Assembly: GCA_041483675.1 (NCBI GenBank)
Contig: JBGPGE010000016.1
Location: forward strand, 1 to 59,221
From: 2-12-FULL-60-19 sp041483675
GTDB taxonomy: Bacteria > Desulfobacterota > Binatia > UBA9968
Direction: 5' to 3'
Length of the DNA stretch: 59,221 nt
Of the stretch, positions 50,178 to 59,000 are shown one piece after another. The translations under genes were made by a program, and so were the position numbers. The notes beneath the pieces are model-generated. The model made no database searches. It had not been told where the DNA came from and saw only the letters and a list, made by a program, of their open reading frames with translations. The number at the start of each line of letters is the position of its first letter. The first letter of the stretch is position 1.

Positions 50178-50918
50178 ATGATTTTGTCTCCCGTGCGCTC
50201 CGATCTTGCGCCGACGGGCAAGCTGCGCGTCGGCATCAACTACGGCAATCCGGTCCTGGCGACCAGAGATCCGGCCAGCGGAGAGCTGCGCGGCGTAGCG
50301 GTCGATCTGGCGTGGGAACTTGGCAAGCGGGTCGGCGTTCCCGTCGAGCTTGTCGCCTACGATGCGGCGGGAAAGATGGTGGAGGGGCTGAAAAGTAGCG
50401 CCTGGGACGTCGCCTTCCTCGCCGTCGATCCCGGCCGTGAAGGCGAAATCAGTTTCACCGCGCCCTACATAGAGATCGAAGGCACCTATCTTGTTCCTGC
50501 CGGATCCCCGTTTCGCGCCGTCGCGGACATCGACCGGCAGGGCGTGCGCATCGCCTTAGCGGCCGGGGCCGCTTACGATCTGTTCCTGGCCCGCACTTTG
50601 AAAAATGCCGAAGTGCTGCGCGCGCCGGACCCCAAAGCGGCGTTCGAACTGCTCGTTGCCGGCAAGGCGGAGGTCCTGGCCGGCGTGAGGCAGACGCTGG
50701 TGACTAACGCCGGGCAGCTTCCGGGATCGCGGGTGTTCGACGACCGATTCCTGGCCATCGGCCAGGCGCTCGGCATGCCGAGGGGGCGCGCCGCCGGCGC
50801 AAGGTATCTCCGCGAATTCATCGAGGACGTAAAGGCTTCGGGTTTGGTAGCTCAGGCGATCGAGAAGGCCGGCGTTCGCGGTGTATCGATCGCGCCCAGG
50901 GCGCCCGTTCAACCCTGA
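50178..50918 (+). CDS. Type 3 solute-binding-like protein without signal peptide
   Basis: About 246 residues from the ATG at 50178, which has AGGTGAG four bases upstream; a GTG at 50169 is possible. The fold is the amino-acid-binding SBP type 3: LRVGINYGNPVLATRD, GVAVDLAWELGKRVGVPVEL and ISFTAPYIEIEGTYLVP. No hydrophobic N-terminal segment exists under either start, so it should stay in the cytoplasm. Such proteins may be cyclohexadienyl dehydratase-like enzymes or cytosolic sensors. No transporter gene is adjacent. Confidence 0.8.
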   Translation: MILSPVRSDLAPTGKLRVGINYGNPVLATRDPASGELRGVAVDLAWELGKRVGVPVELVAYDAAGKMVEGLKSSAWDVAFLAVDPGREGEISFTAPYIEIEGTYLVPAGSPFRAVADIDRQGVRIALAAGAAYDLFLARTLKNAEVLRAPDPKAAFELLVAGKAEVLAGVRQTLVTNAGQLPGSRVFDDRFLAIGQALGMPRGRAAGARYLREFIEDVKASGLVAQAIEKAGVRGVSIAPRAPVQP

Positions 50919-50941
50919 TTTTCCCATAGATCGATCCGGGA

Positions 50942-51652
50942 ATGGCGATGAGTAATACGACGGAATCTGGGATCACGGTGCTCAGCGCCGGGGCGGTCGA
51001 GCCGGGGCTGGCGAAAGTGATCGATGTGTTACGGCGCGAAACCGGCCGTGAAATAAAAGTCTCCTTCGCCACCGCGCCGACGATCGTAAAGCGGATCGGC
51101 GGCGGCGAGACGGTGGACGTGATCATCGCGCCGCCGCTCGCGCTAGACGAATTAGTCAAGGCCGGGAAAGCCGCGCTGGTTGAGCGCGTGACTATCGGCC
51201 GTATCGGCGTCGGCGTGGCGGTTCGAGAAAATGCGCCGTCGCCGAGGATCGCCACTCTCGATGAGTTTAGGCAATCGCTGTTGAACGCCGAATCGGTGGT
51301 TTACAACCAGGCTTCGACGGGCATCTATATAGAGAGGCTGTTCGACCGGCTCGGCCTCGCTGAGCAACTCAAAGCTAAGACAACGCGCTATCCGGATTTC
51401 GCAGCGGTGCGGGATCACGTGAGCAACGGCAAAGGCAACGAAATCGCGCTCGGCGCGACGACCGTCATCATCGAAGCCGGAAACAGGGGACTCAAGTTCG
51501 TCGGCCCGCTCCCCACTGAGATTCAAAATTATACGACCTACGCTGCGACTGTTACAGGGGATGGCCTCGCTAAGGAGGCCGCGCGCGAGTTTGTTCGCTA
51601 TCTTACGACACCGGCGGCTAAAGCGGTGTTTGGGGGAGCCGGCATCGAATGA
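50942..51652 (+). CDS. ModA-like type 2 solute-binding protein without signal peptide
   Basis: A 236-residue protein resembling molybdate-type binding proteins: ITVLSAGAVEPGLAKVIDVL, then VDVIIAPPLALDELVKAGKA and a C-terminal EFVRYLTTPAAKAVFGGAGI. The N terminus (MAMSNTTESG) is polar, so no export is expected. It is 23 bases after another signal-less binding protein. It may be an intracellular ligand sensor or enzyme (inference). Confidence 0.82.
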   Translation: MAMSNTTESGITVLSAGAVEPGLAKVIDVLRRETGREIKVSFATAPTIVKRIGGGETVDVIIAPPLALDELVKAGKAALVERVTIGRIGVGVAVRENAPSPRIATLDEFRQSLLNAESVVYNQASTGIYIERLFDRLGLAEQLKAKTTRYPDFAAVRDHVSNGKGNEIALGATTVIIEAGNRGLKFVGPLPTEIQNYTTYAATVTGDGLAKEAAREFVRYLTTPAAKAVFGGAGIE

Positions 51653-51670
51653 AGAAAAAAACTGAGTATT

Positions 51671-51697
51671 GGAGTGATGGAGTACTGGAGTGATGGA
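51671..51697 (+). repeat. Short direct repeat GGAGTGATGGA
   Basis: GGAGTGATGGA occurs at 51671-51681 and again at 51687-51697, bracketed by ACTGAGT at 51661-51667 and at 51697-51703. It is one of several simple mosaic repeats in the window's intergenic gaps and lies just ahead of the ribosome binding site of the next gene. Confidence 0.7.
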
Positions 51698-51720
51698 CTG
51701 AGTTTGAAAAGGGGGCCTCC

Positions 51721-52764
51721 ATGAAAAGAACGATTTTCCGCCCGCTCTTGTTGCTGATCGGATTTATCGTTGTGTCCGATATTGCGCAAGCGACGTCGCA
51801 CGAATTTTTCAAGGGCAAAGCGGTGCGGCTCCTGGTGGGGACATCGCCGGGAGGGGCGATGGACGACTGGGGCCGTTTCGTGGCCCAGCATCTGGGCAAA
51901 CATATTCCCGGAAATCCGGACATCATCGTCCAAAACATGGCCGGCGCCGGGACCGTGATTGCCGCCAACTATGTTTACAACGTAGCGAAGCCGGACGGCT
52001 TGACTCTCGGGCTGGTCAACCCGGGCATCTACATCGATCAACTTCTGGGGGTGAAAGAGGTCAAGTTCGACTGGCCGAAATTTTCGATGATCGGCTCTCC
52101 GGAGCGGGTGGACCAGGTTTTGTTCATACGGGCGGACTTTCCTCAAAAGAGCCTCGACGATCTGCGCAAGGCTAAAGAGGCGCCAAGGTGCGGGGCATTG
52201 TCGCGGACGACATTGGCCTATTTTTTACCGAAGCTCGTTGACGAGGGGCTGGGAATCAAAATGCACATGGTCCTGGGGTACGGTGGCGGCGGCGATATGA
52301 ACCTGGCGATGGAGAAAGGGGAGATACACTGCCGCGCCGGAACGGTTTCCGCCTATGTGGGCCGCGAGCCTACTCGCACTTGGATCAAAAACGGTTTCGT
52401 GCGCGCCCTGGTGCAAAGCGGGACCACGCGTTATTCGAAGCTGCCGGATGTTCCAACCTTTTATGAGCTGGCGGAGACCTACAAGACGCCCGATGCCATC
52501 AGGCGCGTCGCCAAAGTGCTCCTCTCCTCCGGCGATCTGGGCCGCCCGTTCATTGGTCCGCCCGGCATGGCCGCGGACCGCGTCAAGGTTTTGCGTGAGG
52601 CGTTCGTCAAGACCATGAAAGACCCGGCCCTATTGGCCGACGCTGAGAAGCGAAAATGGGATTTAGATCTCCTTGGCGGCGACGAGTTGGAGGCAATCTC
52701 CAAAGAAATTATGGTTCAGCCGCCGGAGGTCATCGAGCGGGTAAAGAAGCTGATGGAGAATTAG
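51721..52764 (+). CDS. Tripartite tricarboxylate transporter substrate-binding protein (Bug family)
   Basis: A 347-residue periplasmic protein with a signal peptide (MKRTIFRPLLLLIGFIVVSD, cleavage near AQA). The Bug signature region reads RLLVGTSPGGAMDDWGRFVA and then IVQNMAGAGTVIAANYVYN. Ligands of this large family include carboxylic acids and nicotinate-like compounds. The TctA/TctB membrane partners are not in the window. GGGGGCC precedes the ATG. Confidence 0.9.
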   Translation: MKRTIFRPLLLLIGFIVVSDIAQATSHEFFKGKAVRLLVGTSPGGAMDDWGRFVAQHLGKHIPGNPDIIVQNMAGAGTVIAANYVYNVAKPDGLTLGLVNPGIYIDQLLGVKEVKFDWPKFSMIGSPERVDQVLFIRADFPQKSLDDLRKAKEAPRCGALSRTTLAYFLPKLVDEGLGIKMHMVLGYGGGGDMNLAMEKGEIHCRAGTVSAYVGREPTRTWIKNGFVRALVQSGTTRYSKLPDVPTFYELAETYKTPDAIRRVAKVLLSSGDLGRPFIGPPGMAADRVKVLREAFVKTMKDPALLADAEKRKWDLDLLGGDELEAISKEIMVQPPEVIERVKKLMEN

Positions 52765-52795
52765 CGGGCCCGGCTGAACAATTGCGGCGGGCCGT

Positions 52796-53455
52796 CTAAA
52801 ACTCAAACTCCGCCGGCGGCTTTTGGACAGTCGTGTCGGCCGTGGTGGCGGCACGCCGGCCTTGCCTGCACAGCGTGAGGATTTTGATTGCGGCTGCCAG
52901 CGACGCGGCCGATGCGGCGACGGCAAAGCTCTTGATTGCGACGGCGTTCGCCGCGACCAAGGCCTTTAGGGCGACAGATTGCCCGCCGATGCGAATCGTT
53001 ACGTCAGCGCTCGATCCTCCGACGGCGTCAACCGGAACAGCCGCCGCCAGGTAGGCGATATAGGCGAGCGGCATGATCACGAGGACGTGAAGGAGGGCGC
53101 ATACGATGCCGAGCAGACCGAAAAGCAGCACAACAGCAGCTTGTAAAGAGTAGACCGTTCCCGAGGACGCCCTTACCGCCTCCAGCATCGCAGCCCACGC
53201 GGAGAAAAGATCCACCAGGAACAGAACATTGCTCCGCAAAAAGCTGGAAAGCTCCGCGGAAGTCATACCTTCGAGAACTTGCGAGTCGGGGATGATCTTC
53301 GCATGGGCGAGAGCGCCGAGGACGAAGGCGTAGATTGCTACGAGGAGCAGCAGCGGGGTCAACCTGTCGCTCCACGGTTTGCGCGGTCTTATAAAGAAGA
53401 GCCAGATATCCAAAAACAACACGGCTAGAAACAGGACTGCCGGCGCTAGTTGCAT
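52796..53455 (-). CDS. Hypothetical membrane protein
   Basis: A 219-residue protein with about five hydrophobic segments (for example APAVLFLAVLFLDIWLFF, LTPLLLLVAIYAFVLGALA and LLFGLLGIVCALLHVLVIMP). A basic tail ends in VQKPPAEFEF. I recognise no family. It is convergent with the Bug-type gene, 31 bases away. Confidence 0.6.
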   Translation of the reverse strand: MQLAPAVLFLAVLFLDIWLFFIRPRKPWSDRLTPLLLLVAIYAFVLGALAHAKIIPDSQVLEGMTSAELSSFLRSNVLFLVDLFSAWAAMLEAVRASSGTVYSLQAAVVLLFGLLGIVCALLHVLVIMPLAYIAYLAAAVPVDAVGGSSADVTIRIGGQSVALKALVAANAVAIKSFAVAASAASLAAAIKILTLCRQGRRAATTADTTVQKPPAEFEF

Positions 53456-53680
53456 AGCGAATCCGTCCTTTCCATACCGCCCAGGTTAAAACCGGCTATA
53501 GGATAACTCAAGCCACCCGGAATTCGCAACTCGGTTGCGCTCGGGACGGCGGCCTTTTCGTAATGCTTCCTTCCACTCCCGGTCTCTTTTAATCTTGACG
53601 TAACGGGGGTATCGGACTATCAATTTATGATAGGCGCCGTTCCCTTTGTGCGGCAGCGACCGATGAGGCATGGCTAAAAC

Positions 53681-54394
53681 ATGAGCGAACCGCTTCAACC
53701 CCCGCCGCGCTCCGGTCTGCTGCGCGAGGTTCGCGGCCTGCTCGAATTGCCGCGGCTGCTGCTCCGGTTCCCGATCCTCGCGCGGCAACCCCGGGGGCGA
53801 GGCGAGCCGGTCCTGGTGTTGCCGGGCTACGGCGCGGGCAACGCCTCAACGTTTCTTCTGCAGGCCTATCTGCGCCTGCTCGGATATCAGGTGCGCGGTC
53901 TGGGGGGCGGCGCGCCATCCAAGGAGGTGCCGGAGCTGCTGCTGCGCGTGCTGAAACGGCTGATCCATTTTGCCCGCAAAGCCGGGCAGGAGGTTCGCAT
54001 CATCGGCTGGAGCCTGGGAGGGTATCTCGCCCGAGAGGCGGCCCGCGAGCGGCCCGACCTTGTCCGCCAGGTCATCACCCTCGGCACGCCGGTCGTCGGC
54101 GGGCCCAAATATACCGTGTTCGTTCACGGCCTTCGCGACCGGGGCATCGATGTGGACGCGATGGAAGCGCAGGTCGAGTCGCGCAACCGGAGATCGCTGA
54201 CGACTCCGGTAACCGCGATCTACTCTCGCGCCGATGCCGTCGTCGCCTGGGAAGCCTGCATCGACCGTCTCGGCTCGAAGGTGGAGCACATCGAGGTCAA
54301 CACCACCCATCTCGGCTTAGGCTTTTCGCCGGAGGTCTACCGTATCATCGCGCGGCGGCTCGCCGGCGGCGGCAAGGAAAAGGATGAAGGATGA
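53681..54394 (+). CDS. Alpha/beta hydrolase, lipase-like
   Basis: A 237-residue cytosolic hydrolase. The nucleophile serine is in GWSLGGYLARE, with acid in YSRADAVVAWE and histidine in NTTHLGLG. VLVLPGYGAGNAST near the N terminus is the oxyanion strand. It resembles PGAP1/lipase-type esterases that act on membrane lipids or acyl esters. The exact substrate is not known. Confidence 0.85.
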   Translation: MSEPLQPPPRSGLLREVRGLLELPRLLLRFPILARQPRGRGEPVLVLPGYGAGNASTFLLQAYLRLLGYQVRGLGGGAPSKEVPELLLRVLKRLIHFARKAGQEVRIIGWSLGGYLAREAARERPDLVRQVITLGTPVVGGPKYTVFVHGLRDRGIDVDAMEAQVESRNRRSLTTPVTAIYSRADAVVAWEACIDRLGSKVEHIEVNTTHLGLGFSPEVYRIIARRLAGGGKEKDEG

Positions 54395-54475
54395 AAAGAC
54401 GGGCGCCGATGCTGGACATTTCCTCGGCCACGCGGTATGAATGCTGAAACTAATCCAATCTGTGGGGGAGCAAAC

Positions 54476-55306
54476 ATGCATGCAGCGCTTTTGATCCGTC
54501 AGTTGTTATCGGCGATGTGCCTGATCGTGGCCGTGGGCTGCGGTTTCGCGCAGGCGCAGTCGGGAAAACAGGACTACGAGCCGCAGGTCGGCCAGGAAGG
54601 GAAAGACGTGGTGTGGGTGCCGACGCCGCAGGTGCTCGTGGATAAGATGCTCGACATGGCGAAGGTTACGCCGCAGGATTACGTGATCGACCTGGGATCC
54701 GGCGACGGGCGCACGGTGATCACCGCGGCGAAGCGCGGCGCCCGCGCTCTCGGCATCGAGTATAATCCGGATATGGTGGATTTGTCGAAGCGCAACGCCA
54801 CCAAGGCAGGGGTCGGCGACAAAGCGCAATTCCTCAAGGCCGATCTGTTCGAGAGCGATTTCTCGCAGGCCACGGTGATCACCATGTTTCTCCTGCCCGA
54901 TATCAATCTCAGGCTGCGTCCGCGCATCCTGAATCTCAAGCCCGGTACCCGCATCGTATCGAACTCCTTCACGATGGGCGATTGGCAGGCTGACGAGACC
55001 GCCACAGTAACCAACGGCTGCACCTCATGGTGCACCGCCCTGTTCTGGCTCGTGCCGGCCAAGGTGGAAGGCACGTGGCAGGTTCCGCAAGGGGCGCTCA
55101 CGCTCAAACAAGAGTTCCAGATGGTGTCCGGCGCGCTCAAGTCCGGAGCTGACAGCACGCCGGTCACCAACGGCCGGCTGCGCGGAGATCAGATCACCTT
55201 CACCGCCGGAGGCGCGCAATACACCGGCCACGTGAGCGGCAACGGCATGCAGGGGAGCGTCCAATCCGGCGGCAGCAACGGCCAGTGGAGCGCGACCAGA
55301 AAATAA
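54476..55306 (+). CDS. Exported SAM-dependent methyltransferase-fold protein
   Basis: About 276 residues from the ATG at 54476 (MHAALLIRQLLSAMCLIVAV), preceded by GGGGGAG. It has a clear Sec signal peptide ending near FAQAQS. The Rossmann methyltransferase core follows: VIDLGSGDGRTVITAAKRGA, LGIEYNPDMVDLSKRNA and VTMFLLPDINLRLRP-like strand (VITMFLLPDIN). A beta-rich tail covers 190-276 and has two cysteines in TSWCTA and NGC. A SAM-type fold behind a signal peptide is odd, since SAM is a cytosolic cofactor. Confidence 0.85.
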   Translation: MHAALLIRQLLSAMCLIVAVGCGFAQAQSGKQDYEPQVGQEGKDVVWVPTPQVLVDKMLDMAKVTPQDYVIDLGSGDGRTVITAAKRGARALGIEYNPDMVDLSKRNATKAGVGDKAQFLKADLFESDFSQATVITMFLLPDINLRLRPRILNLKPGTRIVSNSFTMGDWQADETATVTNGCTSWCTALFWLVPAKVEGTWQVPQGALTLKQEFQMVSGALKSGADSTPVTNGRLRGDQITFTAGGAQYTGHVSGNGMQGSVQSGGSNGQWSATRK

Positions 55307-55367
55307 GGATGAGGGATGAAGGATGAGGGATGAAAGAATTCATCCTCCCGCCCTCCGTCTTCATCCC
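55307..55367. repeat. Tandem 14-bp repeat with inverted partner, likely terminator region
   Basis: GGATGAGGGATGAA is perfectly duplicated at 55307-55320 and 55321-55334. TTCATCC (55339-55345) and TTCATCCC (55360-55367) can pair with these units. It lies between the stops of convergent genes, so it could terminate both. Related GGATGAAGGATGAA sequence is at 54382-54395. Confidence 0.7.
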
Positions 55368-55400
55368 TTCTTGAAACGATGGGCCTTTTTCACCGGTCTA

Positions 55401-56258
55401 TTAGAAGAGTTTGTGTTCGATCGAGAGATATAGCAGCACGCCGAACCGGTCGGCTGCTCGCGTAAGGCCGACGGGCAGAGCGACACCGACAACGGTTTGC
55501 AAGCCTTCCTTTTCGATCACCGAGGCGCGAATTCCCGGGGAGATCGTCGATACGAAGTCGTGCGCCCTCCTCCCATCGCCGTTGAGACTCTGCTCGAAAT
55601 TTCCCACCCATTCCAACATCGCGTGAAGGCGCGACGTGAAGGCAAAGATCGCGCTCGCTCCAAGGTTGTATGAAACGAGCGCGCGCCGGGGCGACAATCC
55701 GCCTCCATCGAGCGGGGCGCGCACCTTGGGCAGATAGGTCAGGCCGAAGTTTGCGTGCAGGGCGAACTGCGGCGGGAATTTTTTGCTGAAGGGAAGGTTC
55801 CATTGGTAGCCGACCACGCCGTCGCCCGTTCCTTTTTTGCGGTCCCCGCTCGGCAGAATAAGGCTGAATCGCGGCGCGAACGCGGGCCGGCGGTCGCCTT
55901 CCTCCAACAACTGATAGCGGTAGTTGAGAAGAACGTCGCCGATTCCCCGCACCGCTTCTCCGTCTTCCCGAAGGTGATAGGACGGGATCGTGTATGAAAA
56001 CTGGTGCTCTTGAGAGAATACCGGCCATTCCTGGGTGAAATTAAACGCCCATCCCCGCCGTTTTGGGTCGCTGGAATAGACGGCATTGAAGATGTGCTGG
56101 ATCACCCCTGGTTCCTGATTGTACGCCTCTTCGATCAGAAAGCTGTTGTCCTCGATGCCTTCGATAGGCGTCTTAGGCTCGGCGCACAGGGAGGCTGTAG
56201 CGGAACAGAGAATCGCAGCGGCGCAAACGAGATTATGGAGCTGTCGTATTCGGTTCAT
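55401..56258 (-). CDS. Putative outer-membrane beta-barrel protein
   Basis: A 285-residue protein with a signal peptide (LVCAAAILCSATASLCAE). It has many alternating strands (for example GWAFNFTQEWPVFSQ and FALHANFGLTYLPK) and ends in phenylalanine (EHKLF), as outer-membrane barrels do. It resembles the transporter-like barrels annotated near phenol or metal metabolism, but the function is unknown. Convergent with the exported methyltransferase gene. Confidence 0.7.
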   Translation of the reverse strand: MNRIRQLHNLVCAAAILCSATASLCAEPKTPIEGIEDNSFLIEEAYNQEPGVIQHIFNAVYSSDPKRRGWAFNFTQEWPVFSQEHQFSYTIPSYHLREDGEAVRGIGDVLLNYRYQLLEEGDRRPAFAPRFSLILPSGDRKKGTGDGVVGYQWNLPFSKKFPPQFALHANFGLTYLPKVRAPLDGGGLSPRRALVSYNLGASAIFAFTSRLHAMLEWVGNFEQSLNGDGRRAHDFVSTISPGIRASVIEKEGLQTVVGVALPVGLTRAADRFGVLLYLSIEHKLF

Positions 56259-56367
56259 TGCCGACCTTCATTTTCCAGGGGTTTTGCAAGAGACTATTCG
56301 ACAACCGGGCGGGTGTCAACGTTCGAGGGCGAGAAGAGGGCAAGCGCCGATTGCGGATCGTTCTGCT

Positions 56368-57237
56368 TCACCGGCTCAACGTGATGGCGATCGTCCCGGC
56401 GACGGTCAGCAATGTGCCGACGATCGTGCCCAGGCTCACATGTTCGAGATCCCGAAAAATCAACAAGGTTGCGAACACGACAAACATCGGGCTGGTGGCG
56501 ATGAGCGGCGAGATGGTGGCGACGGGAGCCATGCCGAACGCGGTGACAAAGAGGAGAAATCCCAGATTCTCGAACAGCGAGGCGACGATCAAACCCTTTA
56601 AGCCTTTGCGGTCCCAGACCGGTCGTTGGACCCGACTGATGAGCGGCAGGGCGGCGAGGTTGACGAAGAGCGACGTTGCGCCCACCAGCGTGGTGAAGAA
56701 AAGCGGGTAAGGGGAGAAACTAAGCCCGTAGCGAACGACCGGTTGGATCAGGCCTGAAACGATCGCGGCCGTAAGAGGAAAAAGGGCGTACCACCAACGG
56801 CCCGCGGAAGGGCCAGCGTCCCGCTGCCAGGTGATGAAGCAAGCTCCGGCGACGACCAGGACGGTGCCCGTCAGGACCAGCGGTTGGAGCTCTTCCTTGA
56901 GAAAAATCAGCGCGAAGAGCGCGCCGAACAGGGGATAGCTCGATCGTAGAGAGACGCTGCGCGAAACGCCCATCTTGATGACGCCGATATAGGTCAGCGT
57001 TCGGATAACGGGCATCACAAAGCCTATCGCGACGAACAGGACGGCCGGGAAGTAGGAGAGCGGCGGAATGCTCCCGGAAATGAAGACGATGGACCCCAGC
57101 ACGACCGTTTGCGTGGTAAACGAGACCAGCGTCATGGTCACCGGATTGGAATGTTTCAGGCCGAATCTAGCGGAGATGTTGCAGGCCGCGTAGGACATGG
57201 CGCAGGCGATGGCCACGATTTGAGGCAGGAAGGTCAT
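56368..57237 (-). CDS. EamA/DMT-family transporter
   Basis: A 289-residue membrane protein with ten predicted helices in two EamA repeats (about 5-135 and 150-285). The first ends in FALIFLKEELQPLVLTGTVL and the second in the matching FATLLIFRDLEHVSLGTIVG, the helix-E/K pattern of DMT proteins. It probably exports small metabolites. It lies 109 bases upstream of the outer-membrane barrel gene on the same strand. Confidence 0.88.
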   Translation of the reverse strand: MTFLPQIVAIACAMSYAACNISARFGLKHSNPVTMTLVSFTTQTVVLGSIVFISGSIPPLSYFPAVLFVAIGFVMPVIRTLTYIGVIKMGVSRSVSLRSSYPLFGALFALIFLKEELQPLVLTGTVLVVAGACFITWQRDAGPSAGRWWYALFPLTAAIVSGLIQPVVRYGLSFSPYPLFFTTLVGATSLFVNLAALPLISRVQRPVWDRKGLKGLIVASLFENLGFLLFVTAFGMAPVATISPLIATSPMFVVFATLLIFRDLEHVSLGTIVGTLLTVAGTIAITLSR

Positions 57238-57441
57238 ACGTTGTGCGGGCTATTCCCATCATGGAACAGAAGGCCGCGGAGAATCAAGCGATTTAAGACT
57301 TGCGCGGAAAAAATCGGCGAGGGGCGATGAGCCGCCCTAACGACGGTCTCCGGGACAATGGCAGGTTCGTCTTGACTAGAAGCATGAAAAGCGACTAGCT
57401 TTTGCTCATGGCTACGATTTCCAACATGAAGGAGCGTCAAC

Positions 57442-58440
57442 ATGGCTAGTTCACACCCTGACCCAACGACCATCGACCGACTCGAATGGGCGGTCTGGCC
57501 GTCGTTTGCGATGCTGGCGGGCATCCAGCTCGACTTGTTTACCCAACTGAAAGACGGCCCGATGAGCGTCGAGCAGGCTGCCCGCGCCCTCGGCGTCGGA
57601 TCGGGGAAACTCAAGCCACTTCTATACGCGCTCGCGGCTGCCGGGCTGTTGACGGTAGAGAATGGCCTTTTCTCCAACACCATCGACGCAAATCATTTCC
57701 TGGTCAAGGGAGGTCCGTCTTTTAGGGGCGGAAAGTACGAGTTGATTTCGGAGAACTGGAGGGTGGGGCTTAAGACCGCGGAGTCGATTCGGACGGGAAC
57801 CGCGCAGGCGAACCGGGATTTCTCCTCTGCATCCAGAGACACATTGGAAACGTTCTACCGAAGTAACCATGCGCAAGCGCTGCGCAGAGGTCGGGAGCTG
57901 ACGACGATGTACGATTTGTCGGCTCACGGTACTTTAGTAGACGTTGGTGGCGGCTCAGGCGGCGTGGCGGTCGCCATAGCTGAGGCTTATCCGCACATCG
58001 AAGTGACAGTGGTCGATCTCCCGACGGTGACGCCGATCACGCAGCGCATCGTCGATGAAGCGGGCGCCGGCAAGCGGGTTCGTGTCGTGACGGCCGATGT
58101 CCTCAGTGACGGCTTGGCAGGCTCGTTTGACGCCGCTATCCTGAGCTCGGTCATTCAGGTGATATCGCGCGATAAGGCGCGCCGCGTGCTCAAGAACGTT
58201 TGTAAAGTCATCAGGCCGGGAGGTGTCATCTACATTCGAGGCGATATTCTCGACGACTCGGGCGTTTCTCCACCGGCGTCAGTGATGCGGAATCTGATTT
58301 ATTTAAACGTCTACAACGAGGGCCAGGCATACACGGAGCGAGAACATAGAGAGTGGTTGAAAGAGGCGGGATTTGCGGACTTTGAACGCAAGGTTCTCCC
58401 GGATGGCTTCAGCATTATCAGGGCGGGAAAAACAACCTAG
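57442..58440 (+). CDS. O-methyltransferase with N-terminal dimerisation domain
   Basis: A 332-residue protein. The N-terminal winged-helix dimerisation domain (about 10-90) contains QLDLFTQLKDGPMSVEQAAR. The SAM site is LVDVGGGSGGVAVAIAEAYP, followed by VVDLPTVTPITQRIV. The catalytic histidine region of plant-type O-methyltransferases is replaced by ISRDKARRVL, so activity on hydroxyl groups is not certain. AGGAGCG precedes the ATG. Confidence 0.85.
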   Translation: MASSHPDPTTIDRLEWAVWPSFAMLAGIQLDLFTQLKDGPMSVEQAARALGVGSGKLKPLLYALAAAGLLTVENGLFSNTIDANHFLVKGGPSFRGGKYELISENWRVGLKTAESIRTGTAQANRDFSSASRDTLETFYRSNHAQALRRGRELTTMYDLSAHGTLVDVGGGSGGVAVAIAEAYPHIEVTVVDLPTVTPITQRIVDEAGAGKRVRVVTADVLSDGLAGSFDAAILSSVIQVISRDKARRVLKNVCKVIRPGGVIYIRGDILDDSGVSPPASVMRNLIYLNVYNEGQAYTEREHREWLKEAGFADFERKVLPDGFSIIRAGKTT

Positions 58441-58462
58441 GAGAAGCACCCATTCTCGCCAT

Positions 58463-58702
58463 ATGGCGAAGCAGAGTCAGCCCCAACTGAAAGCCTCTAT
58501 CTATCCGCTCATGAGCCCGAAAGAGCGACTTGCAATATGGGAGAAGGCCCGCGGCATATGGAAACATCGGAGTCCCGATCCCGCCCGGGAATTGAAGAAG
58601 ATGCGCCAGGAATGGACAAGAAAATCCTTTCGTCCTGACTGGATCGAGGAATCGGGGCGCAGATTTCGATGGCTCAACAATCTGAAACTTGCCGGCTTCT
58701 AA
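58463..58702 (+). CDS. Hypothetical small basic protein
   Basis: A 79-residue frame from the ATG at 58463 (MAKQSQPQLKASIYPLMSPK), 22 bases after the methyltransferase gene. It is rich in Arg, Lys and Trp (AIWEKARGIWKHRSPDPARE). It has no membrane segment. It resembles small antitoxin-like or DNA-binding polypeptides in composition only; no family is recognised. The GGAGAAGC upstream may be the ribosome binding site. Confidence 0.5.
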   Translation: MAKQSQPQLKASIYPLMSPKERLAIWEKARGIWKHRSPDPARELKKMRQEWTRKSFRPDWIEESGRRFRWLNNLKLAGF

Positions 58703-58733
58703 TCCTAGCTTAAAATTCTATTGCGTTTTTCCT

Positions 58734-59000
58734 TTACACTCCCCCAAACCCTTCGTCCTGCGCTTCCGCCAACAGCCACGGGTCTTTGACCTCCGTGGTC
58801 GGTGGTTGGCCGGTGAGGACGCGGGCGACTTCGCGGCCGGCGTGGGTTTGGCAATCGACGTAGGATTCATTGGAGTTTGCGGCGGTGTGGCAGGTGACGA
58901 TGACGTTTGGCAAAGTGAGAATCTTGTGATCAACGGGCAGCGGCTCCGGGTCGGTTGACGTCGGATCGGCGAGGGTTGTCGTGAATGCCGCGGGAGCGAA
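58734..59000 (-). pseudogene. C-terminal remnant of a D-isomer-specific 2-hydroxyacid dehydrogenase
   Basis: Translating the minus strand from 59000 to the TAA at 58734 gives about 88 codons. They include TDPEPLPVDHKILTLPNVIV, then the catalytic-histidine motif (CHTAANSNESYVD, where the usual Pro is Cys) and the end AGREVARVLTGQPPTTEVKD. This is the last quarter of a 2-hydroxyacid dehydrogenase. No start codon or N-terminal part exists: the frame follows directly behind the stop of the next gene to the right. It is therefore a gene fragment left after a deletion or recombination. Confidence 0.8.

Noticed and set aside
53486..53671. A 61-codon minus-strand frame (MPHRSLPHKGNG...) ahead of the lipase-like gene
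   Set aside because: Basic and uncharacterised, no clear ribosome binding site, and it occupies the promoter region of the divergent gene. Not enough to call a gene.
57442..58440. Hercynine-forming methyltransferase EgtD for the sen locus
   Set aside because: The protein is a plant-type O-methyltransferase with a dimerisation domain, not the EgtD family, and lies 35 kb away.
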